Source: Pollutimonas nitritireducens (GTDB lineage: Bacteria > Pseudomonadota > Gammaproteobacteria > Burkholderiales > Burkholderiaceae_B). Taken from it: DNA of 64,000 bases. The stretch spans positions 62,001-126,000 of the forward strand of contig NZ_PDNV01000013.1 in NCBI RefSeq assembly GCF_002849615.1, in the 5' to 3' direction. The position numbers and the translations under genes were made by a program. Below, piece after piece: positions 56,100 to 64,000 of this stretch. Under the pieces are notes generated by a model. The model was not told the origin of the DNA. It saw nothing but the letters and a program-made list of their open reading frames with translations, and searched no databases. Position 1 is the stretch's first letter. Each line of letters opens with the position of its first letter.

Positions 56100-57458
56100 T
56101 CATGTTTTCTTGGCAAACAAGGCGTAGAAAAAACCGTCGCAAGACAGCAATGGGTCTTTCGCCAACGGCAGCAACTGTCCCGGCGCGCGTTTGCGAACCG
56201 CGTCCGCGTGGCGTTCCGTGAAGTGCGACGCCTGTTGTTCGCCTTCCTGGGGAAAGATGGAGCATGTTGCATACAGCAAATGCCCTCCCGGCTTCACAGT
56301 GTGCCACAAGGCGTCGACGATGCCGGCCTGCAAGGCCGCTGTACTGGCAATGTCGGTCTCGCGGCGCAACCAGCGGATATCCGGATGGCGGCGCACCACC
56401 CCCGATGCGGTGCACGGCACGTCGGCCAATACTGCATCAAAATGGCGCCCGTCCCACCATGCGTCCAGATCCATGGCATCCGCACAGCGCAGGCTTACAT
56501 TGGCGCCGCCCAGGCCCAGGCGTTGAAGATTCTGTTCGACCCGTTCCAGTCGCAATGCGTCGGAATCCAGTGCCAGCAGCTCAATGTCGGCGCGCTCCAG
56601 CAAATGAGCCATCTTGCCGCCCGGCGCGGCGCAGGCGTCCAACACGCGCATGCCGGGTTCAATGGGAAGCAGCTGTGCGGCCTGCTGGGCGGCAAGGTCC
56701 TGCACCGACCACCAGCCCTGCTCGAATCCCGGCACCGACTGGACCGGACGTGGCGTGGAAAGAACAATCGCCCCCGGGGCGGGCGACAGGGCCTGAATGC
56801 CGGCCGCATCCAGTTCGACAAGCATCTTTTCGACCGACGAACGCCTGGCATTCACCCGCAGCGTCATAGGGCCGGGACGGTTGGCGGCCGACAACAGTTC
56901 CTGCCATTGAGCCGGGTAAGCACGGCGCACCTGGGCGATCCACCACTTGGGATGATTGAAAACCGCTACCGGGTTTTGCCGGGCCTGGGCTAAAATAGCG
57001 CTTCTTTCCCGAATAAAGCCCCTTAGTGTCGCGTTGAGCAAGCCTTTATAGGACTGCATCTTGCGTTGGCCCGCCACGGCATTTACCGCCTGGTCCACCA
57101 CCGTATGCACGGCGTAAACGGGTACATCGCGGCGCGCAACGTGGTCGGGCGACGCCTCGTCGGCAAATTCCACCGCGGCATCCAGCAATGCCAACGACAC
57201 CAGCAGCACGGCGTCGAACAGGGCATTGGGCGGCGTGCGTTGCACCAGTATCTGTTTTATTTCACGCACCAGTCCCAGGCGCCGCATTACATGAAACGCA
57301 ATGGCCTGGCTGGCGGCGCGCAGTGGCGCAGGGGTGGTCGCAAGGCTGTCGGTCAACGATGCGCCGGCCAACACGGCTTGCACGTTTTGCGCGCTGGCCA
57401 GGATGGTGTCGGACAAGGTTACGGAGTTACGAAGAGGTTGGGAAGAAATATCGGTCAC
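56100..57458 (-). CDS. rsmB: 16S rRNA (cytosine967-C5)-methyltransferase RsmB
   Basis: rRNA methyltransferase with an N-terminal NusB-like RNA-binding domain (about 20-150) and a C-terminal Rossmann methyltransferase domain. Landmarks are VLDACAAPGGKMAHLLE (SAM), VLADVPCTASGVVRRHPDIRW (first catalytic cysteine) and LLYATCSIFPQEGEQQ (second). Start choice: GTG 57458 (V-T-D-I-S-S) gives 452 residues; the frame is open to 57527, but those codons lie in the spacer to rimO. Divergent from rimO. Confidence 0.94.
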   Translation of the reverse strand: MTDISSQPLRNSVTLSDTILASAQNVQAVLAGASLTDSLATTPAPLRAASQAIAFHVMRRLGLVREIKQILVQRTPPNALFDAVLLVSLALLDAAVEFADEASPDHVARRDVPVYAVHTVVDQAVNAVAGQRKMQSYKGLLNATLRGFIRERSAILAQARQNPVAVFNHPKWWIAQVRRAYPAQWQELLSAANRPGPMTLRVNARRSSVEKMLVELDAAGIQALSPAPGAIVLSTPRPVQSVPGFEQGWWSVQDLAAQQAAQLLPIEPGMRVLDACAAPGGKMAHLLERADIELLALDSDALRLERVEQNLQRLGLGGANVSLRCADAMDLDAWWDGRHFDAVLADVPCTASGVVRRHPDIRWLRRETDIASTAALQAGIVDALWHTVKPGGHLLYATCSIFPQEGEQQASHFTERHADAVRKRAPGQLLPLAKDPLLSCDGFFYALFAKKT

Positions 57459-57590
57459 AAGGCAAAGACCTAAACAGGATTTGCTCTCGACTTTATCATC
57501 AATTGGCCAATGGCCCCGCGGCAGCACCCCCTGAAGCCGCTAAAATTCTTTTTCTTTATCGAGCCTGCGGCTCAACGAGGTTATACATAC

Positions 57591-58904
57591 ATGAGTTCCC
57601 CAAAAGTCGGCTTTGTCAGTCTGGGATGCCCCAAAGCGTTGGTTGACTCCGAACGCATTCTGACGCAACTGCGCACTGAAGGCTATATCATCACGCCCGA
57701 TTACGACAATGCCGACGTCGTGGTGGTCAACACCTGCGGCTTCATCGACAGCGCCAAGGCCGAATCGCTGGATGCCATCGGCGAAGCCATAGCCGAGAAC
57801 GGCAAGGTCATCGTCACCGGCTGCATGGGTGTCGACGAATCGCTGATCCGTGAAATCCACCCGGCGGTGCTTTCCGTGACCGGCCCGCAGCAGTACGAGC
57901 AAGTGGTGCGCGCCGTGCACGAAGCCGCGCCGCCAAATCTTAATCACGACCCGTATATCGACCTGGTGCCGCCCCAGGGCATCAAGCTGACCCCGCGCCA
58001 CTACGCCTATCTGAAAATATCCGAAGGATGCAACCACCGCTGCAGCTTCTGCATTATTCCGTCGATGCGCGGCGACCTGGTCAGCCGCCCGATCGGCGAC
58101 GTCATGGGCGAAGCCGAGCGCCTGGTCAAGGCCGGCGTCAAGGAACTGCTGGTCATCTCACAGGACACCAGCGCCTATGGCGTGGACGTCAAGTTCCGCA
58201 GCGGTTTCTGGAACGGCCGTCCCATCAAGACCCACATGACGCAGCTTAGCGAAGCCTTGTCCGAATTCGGCGTATGGACGCGGCTGCACTACGTCTATCC
58301 CTATCCGCATGTGGACGAAATCATTCCCCTGATGGCCGACGGCAAGATTTTGCCCTATCTGGACATCCCCTTCCAGCATGCCAGCCCCCGGATCCTGAAA
58401 CTCATGAAGCGCCCGGCCTTCGAAGATCGCACCATGGCGCGCATCAAGCGCTGGCGCGAAGCCTGTCCGGACTTGACCCTGCGCTCAACCTTCATCGTGG
58501 GATTCCCTGGCGAAACCGAAGAAGAATTCCAGTACCTGCTGGACTGGATGACCGAGGCTCAGCTGGACCGCGTGGGCTGCTTCCAGTACTCACCCGTGCA
58601 GGGCGCGCGGGCCAACGACCTGCCCGACCACGTGCCGGACGAGGTCAAGCAGGAACGCTGGGACCGCTTCATGGCACACCAGCAGGCCATTTCCACGGCC
58701 CGCCTGGCGCAGAAAGTCGGCCGCGACATCGACGTATTGATCGATGAAGTCAATGAAGACGGCGCCATCGGACGATCCAGCGCCGATGCACCCGAAATCG
58801 ACGGCAATGTCTTCGTGGATAGCGAACGCGTGCTCAAGCCCGGCGACATGGTGCGCGCACGCGTCACTGATTCGGACGAGTACGACCTGTATGCCAAGGC
58901 CTGA
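57591..58904 (+). CDS. rimO: Ribosomal protein S12 methylthiotransferase RimO
   Basis: Radical SAM enzyme that adds a methylthio group to an aspartate of S12. From ATG 57591 it has 437 residues: UPF0004 domain ([34 protein letters not shown]), radical SAM domain with the cluster motif [15 protein letters not shown], and a C-terminal TRAM domain. The cysteine set of the N-terminal auxiliary cluster is complete. The frame extends to 57510, but the start above has the family N-terminus [10 protein letters not shown]. Confidence 0.97.
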   Translation: MSSPKVGFVSLGCPKALVDSERILTQLRTEGYIITPDYDNADVVVVNTCGFIDSAKAESLDAIGEAIAENGKVIVTGCMGVDESLIREIHPAVLSVTGPQQYEQVVRAVHEAAPPNLNHDPYIDLVPPQGIKLTPRHYAYLKISEGCNHRCSFCIIPSMRGDLVSRPIGDVMGEAERLVKAGVKELLVISQDTSAYGVDVKFRSGFWNGRPIKTHMTQLSEALSEFGVWTRLHYVYPYPHVDEIIPLMADGKILPYLDIPFQHASPRILKLMKRPAFEDRTMARIKRWREACPDLTLRSTFIVGFPGETEEEFQYLLDWMTEAQLDRVGCFQYSPVQGARANDLPDHVPDEVKQERWDRFMAHQQAISTARLAQKVGRDIDVLIDEVNEDGAIGRSSADAPEIDGNVFVDSERVLKPGDMVRARVTDSDEYDLYAKA

Positions 58905-58944
58905 GGGGCAGTGCCATGTGGCATCGCCTTACACGCTGGAAACC

Positions 58945-60216
58945 ATGAAAACTGCCAACAATACGCCCGCGCTCAATCCCACGCGCTTATGGGAGCGCGT
59001 CGATGCCCTTGCCCAATACACCGTCGCCGGCCAGCCCTGGACACGCCGCGCCTTTTCCGACCTGTTCCTGCAAGCAAGGGCCTGGCTGACCACGCAATTC
59101 GAAGCCGCCGGGCTGACCGTTCACCTGGATGCCGCCGGTAACCTGGTGGGACGGCGCGAAGGCCGCAACCCCAACGCCAAGCCCATCGTCACCGGATCAC
59201 ATTGCGATACCGTCCTGAGCGGCGGGCGCTTTGACGGCATCATAGGCGTGCTCGCCGGCATCGAAGTCGCTCACGCCCTGCACGAACAAGGCGTCATCCT
59301 GGACCACCCCTTCGAAGTCATCGACTTCCTGTCCGAAGAACCCAGCGACTACGGCATTTCCTGCGTCGGCAGCCGTGCGATCGCCGGGCTGCTGGACGAA
59401 ACCATGCTGAATGCGCGCGACCAAACAGGTGAAACGCTGGCCGCGGGCATAGCACGCGTGGGCGGTAACCCTCCCGCGCTGTCCATGCCCTTGCGCCCCA
59501 CCGGCAGCACGGCCGCATTCGTCGAACTGCACATCGAACAGGGGCCGGTGCTCGAAACCAAGGGCTTGCCCATTGGCATCGTCACGAATATCGTCGGCAT
59601 CCGGCGTTACAAGGTCATGATCGACGGCCAGCCCGACCATGCCGGCACCACGCCCATGAACATCCGCCGCGATGCGCTGGTGGGCGCGGCCCGCGTCATC
59701 GAAGTCGTCAATGGCCATGCACGCAGCATGCTGGACGGCCCGGACTATGTCGTGGCAACCATCGGACACCTGGTGCTTACGCCCAATGCGTCGAACGCGG
59801 TGCCCGGCCATGTCGAGATGATGCTGGAAGTGCGCAGCGACAGCCCGGCCGTCCTGCGAACCTTTGCCGACGACGTCATGTCGGGGGTACGCGACAGGGT
59901 CGAATCCCTGGGCTTGCAGCTGGTCTGCACACAAGTCAGTGATTCCCTGCCGACCCACTGCACACCCTTCATGGTGGACCTGATCGAACAAGCCGCCACA
60001 AACCTGGGTTATGCCTGCCTGCGCATGCCCAGCGGCGCCGGGCACGATGCCGTCTACCTGGCCAAGACAGGTCCCATGGGGATGATTTTCATACCCTGCC
60101 TGAAAGGTCGCAGCCACTGTCCCGAAGAATGGATAGAACCCCGGCAACTGCTGGACGGCACACGCGTCCTCTATGAAACCGTAATGGCGCTGGACCGCAG
60201 CCTGCCGGTGAACTGA
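58945..60216 (+). CDS. M20-family amidase (hydantoinase/carbamoylase type)
   Basis: Zinc- or manganese-dependent hydrolase of 423 residues. The metal-binding motifs GSHCDTVLSGGRFDGIIGVLAG, FLSEEPSDYGIS and HIEQGPVLE match N-carbamoyl-L-amino-acid amidohydrolase, allantoate amidohydrolase or ureidoglycine-type enzymes. The dimerisation domain lies near residues 215-330. No hydantoinase or ureide gene is adjacent, so the substrate is open. It ends one base from the convergent LuxR-type gene. Confidence 0.9.
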   Translation: MKTANNTPALNPTRLWERVDALAQYTVAGQPWTRRAFSDLFLQARAWLTTQFEAAGLTVHLDAAGNLVGRREGRNPNAKPIVTGSHCDTVLSGGRFDGIIGVLAGIEVAHALHEQGVILDHPFEVIDFLSEEPSDYGISCVGSRAIAGLLDETMLNARDQTGETLAAGIARVGGNPPALSMPLRPTGSTAAFVELHIEQGPVLETKGLPIGIVTNIVGIRRYKVMIDGQPDHAGTTPMNIRRDALVGAARVIEVVNGHARSMLDGPDYVVATIGHLVLTPNASNAVPGHVEMMLEVRSDSPAVLRTFADDVMSGVRDRVESLGLQLVCTQVSDSLPTHCTPFMVDLIEQAATNLGYACLRMPSGAGHDAVYLAKTGPMGMIFIPCLKGRSHCPEEWIEPRQLLDGTRVLYETVMALDRSLPVN

Positions 60217-60217
60217 A

Positions 60218-61021
60218 TTAGTCCCCCGGCTGCCCCAGCTCGAGGGAACCCTGGGGCGGCGTCCACCCCAGCCCAGCCCCACGGGATCTGGCCACATAAA
60301 CCGCGGCATTTCGATTATGCACATCCAGGCGCTGATATAAGCCTTCTGTGTGCGCCTTCGTGGTGGCCACGGTGATATTCAAGCGGCGCGCGATGGTTTT
60401 CAAGGCATCGCCGCGGGCCAACAGCACCAGGACCTCATACTGCCGTGGCGTGAGTCCCAGCAACGACGACTCGTCGCGCGCCGCCGCCGGCAAGCAATCC
60501 GGTACATCCGGGGTCGGATCGATGGAAATCACGTCTGGCGACGATTCACTGGAGTAGACACGCGCAGGCGCTTGCAAGCGCGATGGGGGTCGGGCCGGCA
60601 ATGACACCGCGACGGCCGTTGCCAGCGGCGCCGGATCCAAAAGCCAGGGAGCCGCCTTGCATCCTGCTAGAACAGCACGGATGCGAGCCAGGAAGGTCTC
60701 GGGGGCCACCGCCTTGTCGACGAATCCGACCACGATAGGCGACAGCCCGTGCATGAACGATGGCGCCGGCTCACCGTCCAGCATAAGGATGATGCCCTTG
60801 GGCGCAAAAGCACGTTCACTGGCCAGAATAAGCGAATCACGTCTTTCGGGCGACGGTATGGACAAGAATACAAGACCGCCTTGCCTGGATTCGTCGGGCG
60901 GCTGATCCAGCGCCACGTAACCCAGCCCTTCAATCATGGAATCCAGCAACACGTGCGAGAGCAATTGCACAATTCCTGTGCGCAGCATGACATTCCGCTC
61001 TAGCACTATGATCTTTACCAT
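60218..61021 (-). CDS. LuxR/NarL-type regulator with a degenerate receiver domain
   Basis: Protein of 267 residues. The C-terminal helix-turn-helix (about 195-260) is complete: LTPRQYEVLVLLARGDALKTIARRLN and KAHTEGLYQRLDVHNR. The N-terminal 120 residues have receiver-like secondary structure, including the conserved lysine region VGFVDKAVAP, but the phosphoacceptor position reads LVFLSIPSPE (Ser in place of Asp) and the acidic pair is VLERN. Phosphorylation control is therefore doubtful. Start choice: ATG 61021 has GAGTGAG upstream; the longer frame to 61120 overlaps the spacer. It lies downstream of the autotransporter gene on the same strand. Confidence 0.87.
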   Translation of the reverse strand: MVKIIVLERNVMLRTGIVQLLSHVLLDSMIEGLGYVALDQPPDESRQGGLVFLSIPSPERRDSLILASERAFAPKGIILMLDGEPAPSFMHGLSPIVVGFVDKAVAPETFLARIRAVLAGCKAAPWLLDPAPLATAVAVSLPARPPSRLQAPARVYSSESSPDVISIDPTPDVPDCLPAAARDESSLLGLTPRQYEVLVLLARGDALKTIARRLNITVATTKAHTEGLYQRLDVHNRNAAVYVARSRGAGLGWTPPQGSLELGQPGD

Positions 61022-61154
61022 ACTCACTCTTTTGCCGCAGCCAGTAAGCTGGCGGCAACAATTAGCATAGGGGATCGTCCCTCGAACTTTGATAATAGAG
61101 ATAGATATTTGAAGTCGCAAGCGTTACGTCTGCAAACAAGGGAAAGTGCTAATA

Positions 61155-61194
61155 ACACAACACAGCCGGTCATCAAGCGCCGGCTGTGTTGTGT
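61155..61194 (-). terminator. Terminator after the autotransporter gene
   Basis: Perfect 15-bp stem ACACAACACAGCCGG / CCGGCTGTGTTGTGT with a 10-base loop, starting five bases after the stop (minus strand) and followed by TTATTAGC. Confidence 0.75.
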
Positions 61195-61198
61195 CATT

Positions 61199-63490
61199 CT
61201 AGAATGTCCAGCGAACCGTTGCCCTGGCGCCGTGATCCTGCCGGCCAGCCGAATAACGGCCCGCATAACCGACGCCCAGGCTTACCGCCTTGGTCAGATC
61301 CGCTTGCATGGAAAGCTCCATGGACCACGCCCGACGCGTCACCGGCAGCCCTTCCGACGCGAAGACAGTCTGGCGCGCGCTATCCCGAAAATACTGATGA
61401 CTGAAAGCCCGAAGGTCGCCGCCGGCATGATGCCACGCCAGTTGGCCTTGCCATTGCGCCGAACCTGCAGGCGTGTCCCACACATGGGCCGCCTGCAAAC
61501 CCAGCGTAGAGAACAGCAGCGATTGTCGGGCCGGCAATACGTGGGTCGCCGCCGCCCCGCCTGATTCCACAAAACCGTCGGTTCGACCTTGTACCCACGC
61601 CATCCGCACAAAGGGACTTATCGTTGATGCCGGCGTACCCAGCGCCTTGGCAAGCCATCGCATGGGTGCGACGATCTCGCCAAAAAGCTGCATCGTCCGC
61701 CCGCGATAGTTGCCCGAGAGCGCATCGTGCAGCCCGGCCACGGCGACTTTCCTGTGGCTGTGTATCTTGTGCCAAGTGCGCGCCAGCCCCAGCGTCACAT
61801 CTGTATTCCAGATCCGGGTGGCCAGCGCCAGACCAGCGTGCATGCTCTGGACCTTGGCATCGGCTACCGCAAGGCGACGCCGGCTTAGGCTTTGCTGCAC
61901 GCCAAGGAAACCGCCCAGCCTCACTGCAGAACTGATAGGCCGCTCCATGCCCATGACCAATCCGCCGATATCGCGTTCGTCGGCCGGCGTACCGCCTGTG
62001 GATGCGCGGTTGGCCGACGAATAGAACGCATGCGACCAGGATGGCGATGTACCCGCGTTGCGCAGCACCGCCTCACGCACGAAGCGGCTGTCTTCCAGCA
62101 AGCCTGAACGCACAGAAGCCGTCCAATTTCCCGACAACTGATTGAAAGCAACGCTGGCCTGCGGCTTGTCCATCACCACAATGCGATCATGCAACTGCTG
62201 GTTGTCTTTTTGCGGGGCCGGGGACACATTCTCATCGACCACATCCGCGACGTCATCCTCGGTCGGGGTTTCGCCGCCTTCACCCAGCGGCGTGCCGTTA
62301 CGATCCAGGCGAAGCCGCACCGTGGTGTCGTCGTAACTGAGCGTTGGCGTCAAGAAAGCCAGGTTCGTTGCCACCGACGCAAAACGCGTCCCCTGGAAAC
62401 CGTCGGTCGCCTGCAGTATTGAATAACTTGTACTGGGCTGCCAGTCACCGTCGCCGGCGCGCGTCATCACATGACCGTCCAGCAAGGCCGTACCGGCCAC
62501 CAACACCGAATCGGCCGGGCCCGCCGCCGTCGCATCCACTTCAAAAATGGCGCCGGGCTGAAACTCCAATTTTTCCGTCACGGTAAAAGCCGCCGTGTGA
62601 CCCGTGCCGCTGCCGGGCGACAACACGCCTGCTGCATGGATGATCGCCTGGCGAACCGTGCCGCTGCCCTCCAGACGCGCATTGCTGTTGACCCGCACCG
62701 TGCCAGCCAGATGCCAATCCACGTCCAGCGCGCCCTCGTTGACCGTAACGAAAGACGGGAAGCTTGCAATGCCGGTATAACGCAGCGTGCCAGGGCCAAG
62801 TTTCACGACAGGTATTGATCCCACCATATTGCCGGCCTGCACCGCCACACCCGAATCCACGCGCCATTGCACACTATCGGCCAGCGCCCATGACGCCGGG
62901 TCCGTAGACCCGTCGGGCGCCGCCGTATTGTCGCCGCGCAGATGCAATTGATTGAAAACCGTGGCGCCGGGTGCATAGCTGAGGACGCTGCCCTGGTACG
63001 CCAGCAAGGCGTTGGTGCGTTTGCCCAAGGCATCGCTGCCCGCAATATGCAGCGTACCATCGCGCAACTGGGTGTTGCCATGGAAAGTATTGAGCCCGGA
63101 CAAGGCCAACCGCCCCGGCCCCAGCTTTTCCAGGCCCGCGGTCGAGCCATTGACGCTGGACACCACCCCGCTTAAATGCAAGCCCGTATCGCCCTTTACA
63201 TGTATGGCGGCCACCGCGTCATCGATCCGTACCCCGCGCGCGGATTCAAAGCTGCCACCGATATACAAGGTGCTGTCGGACAAAAGAAAAGGCGCATCGG
63301 GGGGACCCCACTGCGCCTCGTCGTGTATCCATTCCTGCCCTGGCGATGGGGGTGACCACAAGACCCCGGACAGGAAGGCGAGCGCCGTCATCTTCTTCAT
63401 GCCACCCACCAGGGTGGCGCCTACGATCATCCTTCCATGCTTGGTACTACTGACATCCAACAGCAACAGCGGAACATTCTGAAACTTCAT
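61199..63490 (-). CDS. Autotransporter outer membrane beta-barrel protein (type Va)
   Basis: Secreted surface protein of 763 residues. In order: a long signal sequence (the hydrophobic core lies in MKKMTALAFLSGVLWS, about residues 31-50, with about 30 residues before it), a passenger of beta-helix type (about 55-440) containing autotransporter-associated strand repeats (LEKLGPGRLALSGLNTFHG, VVKLGPGTLRYTGI), an alpha-helical linker, and a 12-strand beta-barrel (about 490-763) ending in ATVRWTF, with the C-terminal phenylalanine required for BAM insertion. A GGAG lies six bases from ATG 63490. The passenger has no visible catalytic triad. Its role (adhesin or other) is unknown. Confidence 0.93.
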   Translation of the reverse strand: MKFQNVPLLLLDVSSTKHGRMIVGATLVGGMKKMTALAFLSGVLWSPPSPGQEWIHDEAQWGPPDAPFLLSDSTLYIGGSFESARGVRIDDAVAAIHVKGDTGLHLSGVVSSVNGSTAGLEKLGPGRLALSGLNTFHGNTQLRDGTLHIAGSDALGKRTNALLAYQGSVLSYAPGATVFNQLHLRGDNTAAPDGSTDPASWALADSVQWRVDSGVAVQAGNMVGSIPVVKLGPGTLRYTGIASFPSFVTVNEGALDVDWHLAGTVRVNSNARLEGSGTVRQAIIHAAGVLSPGSGTGHTAAFTVTEKLEFQPGAIFEVDATAAGPADSVLVAGTALLDGHVMTRAGDGDWQPSTSYSILQATDGFQGTRFASVATNLAFLTPTLSYDDTTVRLRLDRNGTPLGEGGETPTEDDVADVVDENVSPAPQKDNQQLHDRIVVMDKPQASVAFNQLSGNWTASVRSGLLEDSRFVREAVLRNAGTSPSWSHAFYSSANRASTGGTPADERDIGGLVMGMERPISSAVRLGGFLGVQQSLSRRRLAVADAKVQSMHAGLALATRIWNTDVTLGLARTWHKIHSHRKVAVAGLHDALSGNYRGRTMQLFGEIVAPMRWLAKALGTPASTISPFVRMAWVQGRTDGFVESGGAAATHVLPARQSLLFSTLGLQAAHVWDTPAGSAQWQGQLAWHHAGGDLRAFSHQYFRDSARQTVFASEGLPVTRRAWSMELSMQADLTKAVSLGVGYAGRYSAGRQDHGARATVRWTF

Positions 63491-63512
63491 AGCGTTCTCC
63501 GGTTGATGAATA

Positions 63513-63528
63513 TGTCACGGACGTGACA
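63513..63528. promoter_or_regulatory. Palindrome upstream of the autotransporter gene
   Basis: TGTCACG GA CGTGACA, perfect 7-bp arms with a 2-base centre, 23 bases upstream of the ATG. A second pair, GATGAAT (63505-63511) and ATTCATC (63551-63557), brackets it. Operator-like; the binding protein is unknown. Confidence 0.5.
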
Positions 63529-63605
63529 AGCCGGATTATGTAACTAAAAGATTCATCCAGTCGTGGATAACCATTTACCCGTTAAGGTTTCGCGATTCAC
63601 GTACG

Positions 63606-64000
63606 CTACCCCCAATACTTCCGATGCATGCTGAAACCACGTCGCAAGCGCAGCGGCAGCCGCGTATAGCTTTTCCCCAGCTTATAGCCAAGTATCTTCA
63701 GGAAATTATGCACGCAAGCCCTCGGCAGCCAAGCCGGGGCACGGCTCACCAGATAACGAAACTCCGACATCAGAAAGCGCTTTCCTTCGCCACCCGCTCC
63801 GCCAAATTCTCGTCCAATCCAAGCTTCATCATGGTGAAAAACGCCAATATCGAAGTAGCGTCGAAATTCTTCCAAGGGCGTGTAGTTATGCGAGTGCAAT
63901 ACTGTCGCATCCGCCACATAGGCAACCTTATGACCGGCCATCACCGCCTTTGCAGCGAAATACATGTCTTCGCTGAGTATGCTCTTCTCGGGAAAGCCCC
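63606..64000 (-). CDS. Glycosyltransferase, C-terminal part (N-terminus outside window)
   Basis: The reading frame is open to the right edge, so the gene starts outside the window and about 131 residues are visible. ILSEDMYFAAKAVMAGHKV resembles the catalytic-base segment (ED) of family 2 glycosyltransferases, rhamnosyltransferase type, followed by VLHSHNYTPLEEFRRYFDIGVFHH. The basic tail KSYTRLPLRLRRGFSMHR closes the protein. It is probably the last gene of an LPS or exopolysaccharide cluster continuing to the right. The 115-bp spacer to the autotransporter gene contains an operator-like palindrome. Confidence 0.82.
   Translation of the reverse strand, partial: GFPEKSILSEDMYFAAKAVMAGHKVAYVADATVLHSHNYTPLEEFRRYFDIGVFHHDEAWIGREFGGAGGEGKRFLMSEFRYLVSRAPAWLPRACVHNFLKILGYKLGKSYTRLPLRLRRGFSMHRKYWG

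Overview
The window is a continuous piece of a GC-rich betaproteobacterial chromosome. It is most likely from the family Alcaligenaceae (order Burkholderiales), close to Bordetella, Achromobacter or Pusillimonas. Evidence: two Bug-type periplasmic receptors, the cluster ubiE / Tim44-like / ubiJ / ubiB, the order rsmB - DUF4390 - ntrY - ntrX, hprK beside ptsN, and the LPS transport operon kdsD-kdsC-lptC-lptA-lptB. The taxon is inferred from gene content, since no rRNA or tRNA gene was seen. Most of the window is densely packed housekeeping DNA with short spacers and many 1-17 bp overlaps.

Layout. 1-2421: end of a BtuB-like receptor and a BtuF-like cobalamin-binding protein. 2643-4263: thiG and thiD. 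4381-6427: PCMT-like methyltransferase and a TolC-family channel. 6492-12185 (minus strand): heptose-phosphate adenylyltransferase, ferritin-like protein, then ubiB, ubiJ, a Tim44-like protein and ubiE (ubiquinone biosynthesis). 12340-14387: phoBR. 14461-16624: VOC protein and pxpBC. 16621-18752: ilvA and a YqaA-like membrane protein. 18823-22764: a giant FAD/FeS dehydrogenase fusion. 22915-23814: an EamA exporter. 24285-24830: apt. 25051-32908: a long plus-strand run (kdsD, kdsC, lptC, lptA, lptB, hpf, ptsN, hprK, rapZ, rlpA) that joins Kdo/LPS export to the nitrogen-PTS regulators. 33668-39598: rsmI, yraN, diaA-like, dolP, a thioredoxin, argB, a HAD nucleotidase and moeB. 39595-43476 (minus): ctpA, envC, gpmA. 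43566-45969 (plus): rhodanese, grxC, secB, gpsA. 45995-49419: two Bug receptors around trmL and an N-formylglutamate amidohydrolase, followed by a divergent LysR gene. 50510-58904: comF, a methyltransferase, ntrX-like/ntrY, DUF4390, rsmB, rimO. 58945-64000: an M20 amidase, a LuxR-type regulator, an autotransporter and the end of a glycosyltransferase.

Three observations stand out. First, three intergenic nested palindromes (23931-24156, 32946-33123 inverted, 33331-33556) share short conserved blocks while their flanking stems differ in sequence but stay complementary. This is covariation, as expected of a selected folded DNA or RNA element; two copies lie head to head between rlpA and rsmI, beside a triple 20-bp repeat. 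Second, rpoN is absent from its usual place between lptB and hpf, and the NtrX-like regulator has no AAA+ sigma-54 activation domain. Together these suggest loss of the sigma-54 system and retention of the NtrY signalling arm. Third, ptsN has a good sigma-70 promoter ending about at its start codon, no ribosome binding site, and a terminator-like hairpin upstream, so it may be translated from a leaderless transcript. No CRISPR array, prophage or insertion sequence was recognised.
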